NCBI RefSeq assembly: GCF_013155375.1
Contig: NZ_JABJQY010000002.1
Location: 1,178,001-1,242,000, forward strand
Source of the DNA: Nocardioides sp. zg-1308
GTDB lineage: Bacteria > Actinomycetota > Actinomycetes > Propionibacteriales > Nocardioidaceae
Direction: 5' to 3'
DNA: 64,000 nt
Positions 60,663 to 64,000 of this stretch are shown here, one piece after another. Position 1 is the first letter of the stretch. Each line of letters starts with the position of its first letter. The position numbers and the translations under genes were made by a program. The notes beneath the pieces were generated by a model that ran no database searches, had not been told where the DNA came from, and worked only from the letters and a program-made list of their open reading frames with translations.

Positions 60663-62606
60663 GTGACGATCCTCGACGCCGCCCGCGAGGGCATGAACCC
60701 CGACATCCGCCCCCAGGACGACCTCTTCGGCCACGTCAACGGCCACTGGCTGGACGAGACCGAGATCCCGTCCGACAAGTCGAGCTGGGGCGCGTTCATC
60801 GCGCTCGCGGACGCTGCCGAGGAGCACGTGCGCGACATCATCACCGAGCTCGCCGACCGTCCCGCCGACGGGCTCGACGAGGACGAGCGCAAGATCGGCG
60901 ACCTGTTCGCCTCCTTCATGGACACCGAGACCATCGCCGCCAAGGGCCTGGACCCCGTCCGCGGCCTGCTCGACCGGGCGCACCGCATCAGCGACCTCAC
61001 CGACCTCGCGGCCTTCTTCGGCATGTTCGAGCGCATCGGCGGCGGCGGCCTGTTCGGGTCCTACATCACCCCCGACCGCGTCGACGCCTCGCGCAACATC
61101 GTCTACCTCGCCCAGGGCGGGCTCGGGCTGCCCGACGAGTCCTACTACCGCGACGACAAGTTCGCCGACATCCGCGCCAAGTACGTCGACTACCTGACGA
61201 CGCTGCTCACCCTCAGCGAGCACCCCGACCCGTCGACCGCGGCGGGCGCCGTCCTGGCCTACGAGACCCGGCTGGCCGAGGGCCACTGGGAGGCCGCCGA
61301 GACGCGCGACGTGCAGAAGACCACCAACCACAAGAGCCTCGACGAGCTCCGCGAGCTGTGCCCCGCCTTCGACTGGGTCACCTACGTCACCGGCCTCGGC
61401 GGCACCGAGGAGACGCTGCGGACCTCGATCGTGATGCAGCCCGACTTCTTCTCCCACCTGTCCACGGTGCTCGAGGAGACCCCGATCGAGACGTGGCGCG
61501 ACATCGTCCACGTCCGCGTTGTGCGCAGCTCCGCGGCCTACCTCCCCGACGAGTTCGTGCAGGCCAACTTCGACTTCTACGGCCGCACCCTCAACGGCAC
61601 CCCGGAGCTGCGCGCCCGCTGGAAGCGCGGCGTCGACTTCGTGGAGGGCGCCATCGGCGAGGCCGTCGGCCGCGTCTACGTCGAGCGCCACTTCCCGCCC
61701 CGCTCGAAGCAGATGATGGACGAGCTCGTCGCCAACCTCGTCACCGCCTACCGCCGCTCCATCGAGGCGCTGGACTGGATGGGCGAGGACACCAAGCAGA
61801 AGGCGTACGACAAGCTCGACCGCTTCTACCCCAAGATCGGCTACCCGACGGAGTTCCGCGACTACTCCGCCCTCGTCATCAGCGCCGACGACCTGCTCGG
61901 CAACGTGGCGTCCGCGTCGGCGTTCGAGACCGACCGGCAGCTCGAGAAGGTCGGCCAGCCCGTCGACCGCGACGAGTGGCTGATGCTGCCTCAGACGGTC
62001 AACGCCTACTACCACCCGGGCACCAACGAGATCTGCTTCCCCGCCGCGATCCTGCAGCCGCCGTTCTTCAGCCCCGACGCCGAGGAGGCCGAGAACTACG
62101 GCGGCATCGGCGCGGTCATCGGCCACGAGATCGGCCACGGCTTCGACGACCAGGGCGCGCAGTACGACGGCGACGGCAACCTGCACGACTGGTGGACCGC
62201 CGACGACAAGTCGGCCTTCGAGGCCAAGTCGCAGGCGCTGATCGCGCAGTACGACGCCTTCGAGCCGCGCAACCTGCCCGGCGAGCACGTCAACGGCAGC
62301 CTCACCGTCGGCGAGAACATCGGCGACCTCGGCGGCCTGACCATCGCCCACAAGGCGTTCATGATCAGCCGGGGCGGCGAGGCCTCGGTCGAGGACCGCC
62401 GCACGCTGTTCCTCAACTGGGCCCACGTGTGGCGCACCAAGCGCCGCAAGGAGCAGGAGCTGCAGTACCTCACCATCGACCCCCACAGCCCGGCCGAGTT
62501 CCGCGCCAACATCGTGCGCAACCTCGACGAGTACCACGAGGTGTTCGAGACCCAGCCCGGCGACGGGCTGTGGCTGGAGCCGGAGGGGCGCGTCCGGATC
62601 TGGTGA
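60663..62606 (+). CDS. M13-family zinc endopeptidase (neprilysin/PepO-like)
   Basis: A 647-aa metallopeptidase. Zinc-binding HEXXH in VIGHEIGHGFDDQGAQYD and the third ligand region SLTVGENIGDLGGL are intact, with NAYYHPGTNEICFPAAIL before and the C-terminal FRANIVRNLDEYHEVFET. There is no signal peptide or membrane anchor, so it acts in the cytoplasm or leaves by another route. It cuts peptides of moderate size. GTG start. Not obviously in an operon. Confidence 0.94.
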   Translation: MTILDAAREGMNPDIRPQDDLFGHVNGHWLDETEIPSDKSSWGAFIALADAAEEHVRDIITELADRPADGLDEDERKIGDLFASFMDTETIAAKGLDPVRGLLDRAHRISDLTDLAAFFGMFERIGGGGLFGSYITPDRVDASRNIVYLAQGGLGLPDESYYRDDKFADIRAKYVDYLTTLLTLSEHPDPSTAAGAVLAYETRLAEGHWEAAETRDVQKTTNHKSLDELRELCPAFDWVTYVTGLGGTEETLRTSIVMQPDFFSHLSTVLEETPIETWRDIVHVRVVRSSAAYLPDEFVQANFDFYGRTLNGTPELRARWKRGVDFVEGAIGEAVGRVYVERHFPPRSKQMMDELVANLVTAYRRSIEALDWMGEDTKQKAYDKLDRFYPKIGYPTEFRDYSALVISADDLLGNVASASAFETDRQLEKVGQPVDRDEWLMLPQTVNAYYHPGTNEICFPAAILQPPFFSPDAEEAENYGGIGAVIGHEIGHGFDDQGAQYDGDGNLHDWWTADDKSAFEAKSQALIAQYDAFEPRNLPGEHVNGSLTVGENIGDLGGLTIAHKAFMISRGGEASVEDRRTLFLNWAHVWRTKRRKEQELQYLTIDPHSPAEFRANIVRNLDEYHEVFETQPGDGLWLEPEGRVRIW

Positions 62607-62670
62607 CGGAGGGCGGCGCCACCGCCCGTCGCGGCGCCGATTTCCGCCAACCGGCGCCACAGGCGGTTGA

Positions 62671-63474
62671 ATGGGCGCCGTGACGCTGCCGGGGCACGAC
62701 CAGTCCAGCTATCGGCTCCGCCTGGAGTGGGGACCGACGGGCGCGGAGGCGGTCCCGGCCGACTACGCCGTCGTGGTGGACGTGCTGTCGTTCACCACCA
62801 CGCTCAACGTCGCGGTCGAGCGGGGCATCGAGGTGTTCCCGTTCCGGTGGCGTGACTCCCGCGCCGCCGAGCACGCCGTACGACACGGTGCCACGCTCGC
62901 GGTCGGCCGGTTCGAGGCGCTGTCGCGCGGCGACGCGCGCCACGTCTCGCTCTCCCCGGCCAGCCTGTCGGAGGTCGAGGGCGTCCAGCGCCTGGTCCTG
63001 CCCTCGCCCAACGGCTCAAGCATCGCCTTCGCCCTCGCGGCCTCCGGTGCGCAGGTCGTGGGCGCGTGCCTGCGCAACGCCGGCGCGGTGGCCCGGTGGC
63101 TGGCGCCCAAGGTGTCCGACGGCGCCAGCGTGGTCGTCGTACCCGCGGGCGAGCGGTGGTACGACGACACGCTCCGGCCCGCGGTCGAGGACCTGTGGGG
63201 AGCGGGTGCCGTCCTCGCGGCGCTCGACGCGGAGGCCGAGGCCGGCGCCAGCCCCGAGGCGCGGATGGCCATGGCGGCCTGGGAGGCCGCGCTGCTGCCG
63301 CTGGACCTGCTGCAGTGCGCGAGCGGACGGGAGCTCGCCGAGGCCGGCTTCGTGGCCGACGTCGAGATCGCTGCGCAGCACGACGCCAGCGAGGTCGTGC
63401 CCGTGCTGGTCGGCGAGTCGTTCCGCGACGCCACCGAGCTGGACCCGCCCACCCCGCGCCTGCGCCGGATCTAG
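62671..63474 (+). CDS. ComB-like 2-phosphosulfolactate phosphatase family protein
   Basis: A 267-aa protein with the ComB motifs AVVVDVLSFTTTLNVAVERG, LVLPSPNGSSIAFALAASGA and VVVPAGERW, ending EVVPVLVGESF. In archaea the enzyme acts in coenzyme M synthesis; in bacteria lacking that pathway the role is uncertain. The start is ATG 62671 or GTG 62680. It follows the peptidase gene after 64 bases. Confidence 0.85.
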   Translation: MGAVTLPGHDQSSYRLRLEWGPTGAEAVPADYAVVVDVLSFTTTLNVAVERGIEVFPFRWRDSRAAEHAVRHGATLAVGRFEALSRGDARHVSLSPASLSEVEGVQRLVLPSPNGSSIAFALAASGAQVVGACLRNAGAVARWLAPKVSDGASVVVVPAGERWYDDTLRPAVEDLWGAGAVLAALDAEAEAGASPEARMAMAAWEAALLPLDLLQCASGRELAEAGFVADVEIAAQHDASEVVPVLVGESFRDATELDPPTPRLRRI

Positions 63475-63552
63475 CCTCAGACGGCGCCTTCCCGTCACAG
63501 AGGGCCGCACGTCGGGAGGGTGCCGACCGTCGGTGGCGAGCCCTAGTGTGAC

Positions 63553-63576
63553 GGTGACCACACTCGGGTGGTCACC
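63553..63576. promoter_or_regulatory. Inverted repeat before the SGNH hydrolase gene
   Basis: GGTGACCA (63553-63560) and TGGTCACC (63569-63576) around an 8-bp spacer, 17 bp before the ATG. A possible operator. Confidence 0.4.
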
Positions 63577-63593
63577 TGTCTCGGAGGTCCTCG

Positions 63594-64000
63594 ATGAAGC
63601 GCACGTCCTCCCGGCTCGCGGTGCTCGGTGCCGCACTCGCCGGTCTGCTCACCCCGCTCCTGGCCACACCCGCCCAGGCGGCGGCCCCCGTCTACGTCGC
63701 CCTCGGCGACTCCTACGCCTCGGGCACCGGCACGCGGTCCTACATCGGCGACGGCACCACCTGCCAGCGCTCCACCCGCGCCTACCCGAGCCTGATCGCC
63801 GCGGCCCGCGGCTACGCGCTCAACTTCCGTGCCTGCTCGGGCGCTCGGATCGCGGACGTCACCGCGACCCAGCTCAGCGCGCTCACCCCGGCGACGACCT
63901 ACGTCACGATCTCCGTCGGCGGCAACGACGCGGGCTTCGCCGACGTGCTGACCACCTGCGCGCTGCCCGGCTGGATGAGCAACTGCACCGGTGCCATCAA
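63594..64000 (+). CDS. Secreted SGNH/GDSL hydrolase (partial, cut by window end)
   Basis: The first 135 or so residues of an exported esterase/lipase. Signal peptide about 1-30 (AVLGAALAGLLTPLLATPAQ, AAA). Block I is VALGDSYASGTGT with the nucleophile serine; block III is TISVGGNDAGFADVL; cysteines (TTCQRS, FRACSG, TTCALPGWMSNC) suit disulfides as in Streptomyces-type lipases. ATG at 63594 after CGGAGG. The C-terminal DXXH lies beyond the window. Confidence 0.9.
   Translation, partial: MKRTSSRLAVLGAALAGLLTPLLATPAQAAAPVYVALGDSYASGTGTRSYIGDGTTCQRSTRAYPSLIAAARGYALNFRACSGARIADVTATQLSALTPATTYVTISVGGNDAGFADVLTTCALPGWMSNCTGAI

Overview
The window is high-GC DNA (roughly 70% or more) with dense, often overlapping genes, many GTG starts and GGAGG-type ribosome binding sites. 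The gene content (crgA, DUF881, pknB, pknA, pbpA, rodA, pstP, fhaB and fhaA next to ppiA, a polyphosphate glucokinase, and tRNA-Ala(UGC) upstream of ppiA) indicates an actinobacterium. Overall style fits Nocardioides or a relative, but the species cannot be named from the sequence alone.

Layout. (1) 1-4834 is the right end of an integrated element. It carries an McrA-like HNH nuclease, a Ser/Thr kinase with a degenerate DFG motif, a ribbon-helix-helix/RAMA-like protein with a small membrane protein, and a tyrosine integrase. It ends in the 3' half of tRNA-Ala(UGC), so the intact tRNA copy should lie left of the window. (2) 4922-9359: a LacI regulator, a candidate operator, a secreted CE4-GH10 xylan-degrading enzyme and a P-loop protein. 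(3) 9475-14188: a DGPF protein with an ECF42-type sigma factor, SURF1, DUF3817, a patatin and an acyltransferase. (4) 14288-27243: the conserved cell-division and cell-wall block, namely an alanine-rich coiled-coil protein, ppiA, rhomboid, a duplicated crgA, DUF881, then the operon fhaA-fhaB-pstP-rodA-pbpA-pknA-pknB on the minus strand. The gap between rhomboid and crgA holds a cluster of DnaA-box-like sites and two covarying hairpins. (5) 27465-34072: tRNA-Leu(CAG), Nudix hydrolase, DeoR regulator, GH15 enzyme, nitroreductase, glutathione peroxidase and a secreted beta-helix protein. (6) 34069-36909: a minus-strand operon of ion channel, DUF1190-like lipoprotein, DUF350 and an ATP-grasp ligase. 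(7) 37049-42183: malic enzyme, a repeat-rich gap, an MMPL exporter divergent from a MarR regulator with a visible operator, and polyphosphate glucokinase. (8) 42291-54150: a complete selenocysteine island: tRNA-Sec, selA, selB, selD and a Sec-containing formate dehydrogenase (in-frame TGA plus SECIS hairpin) with its FeS and NrfD subunits and an OFA-family transporter. (9) 54186-64000: a ferritin-like protein, DHA2 exporter, M15 peptidase lipoprotein, quinone oxidoreductase, secreted repeat protein, M13 peptidase, ComB-like phosphatase and the start of a secreted SGNH hydrolase.

How the parts work together. The fha/pstP/rodA/pbpA/pkn operon couples peptidoglycan synthesis to Ser/Thr phosphorylation, with CrgA acting at the same division machinery. 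The Sec island makes and inserts the one selenocysteine needed by the formate dehydrogenase beside it, and the OFA transporter may supply formate. In the element, the nuclease and the RAMA-like protein both belong to families that read modified DNA, which suggests a defence or epigenetic role; this is inference.

Most long antisense reading frames here are GC-driven shadows and were left out. Interspersed palindromic repeats recur at 9308, 29217-29292, 38461-38730 and 57931.
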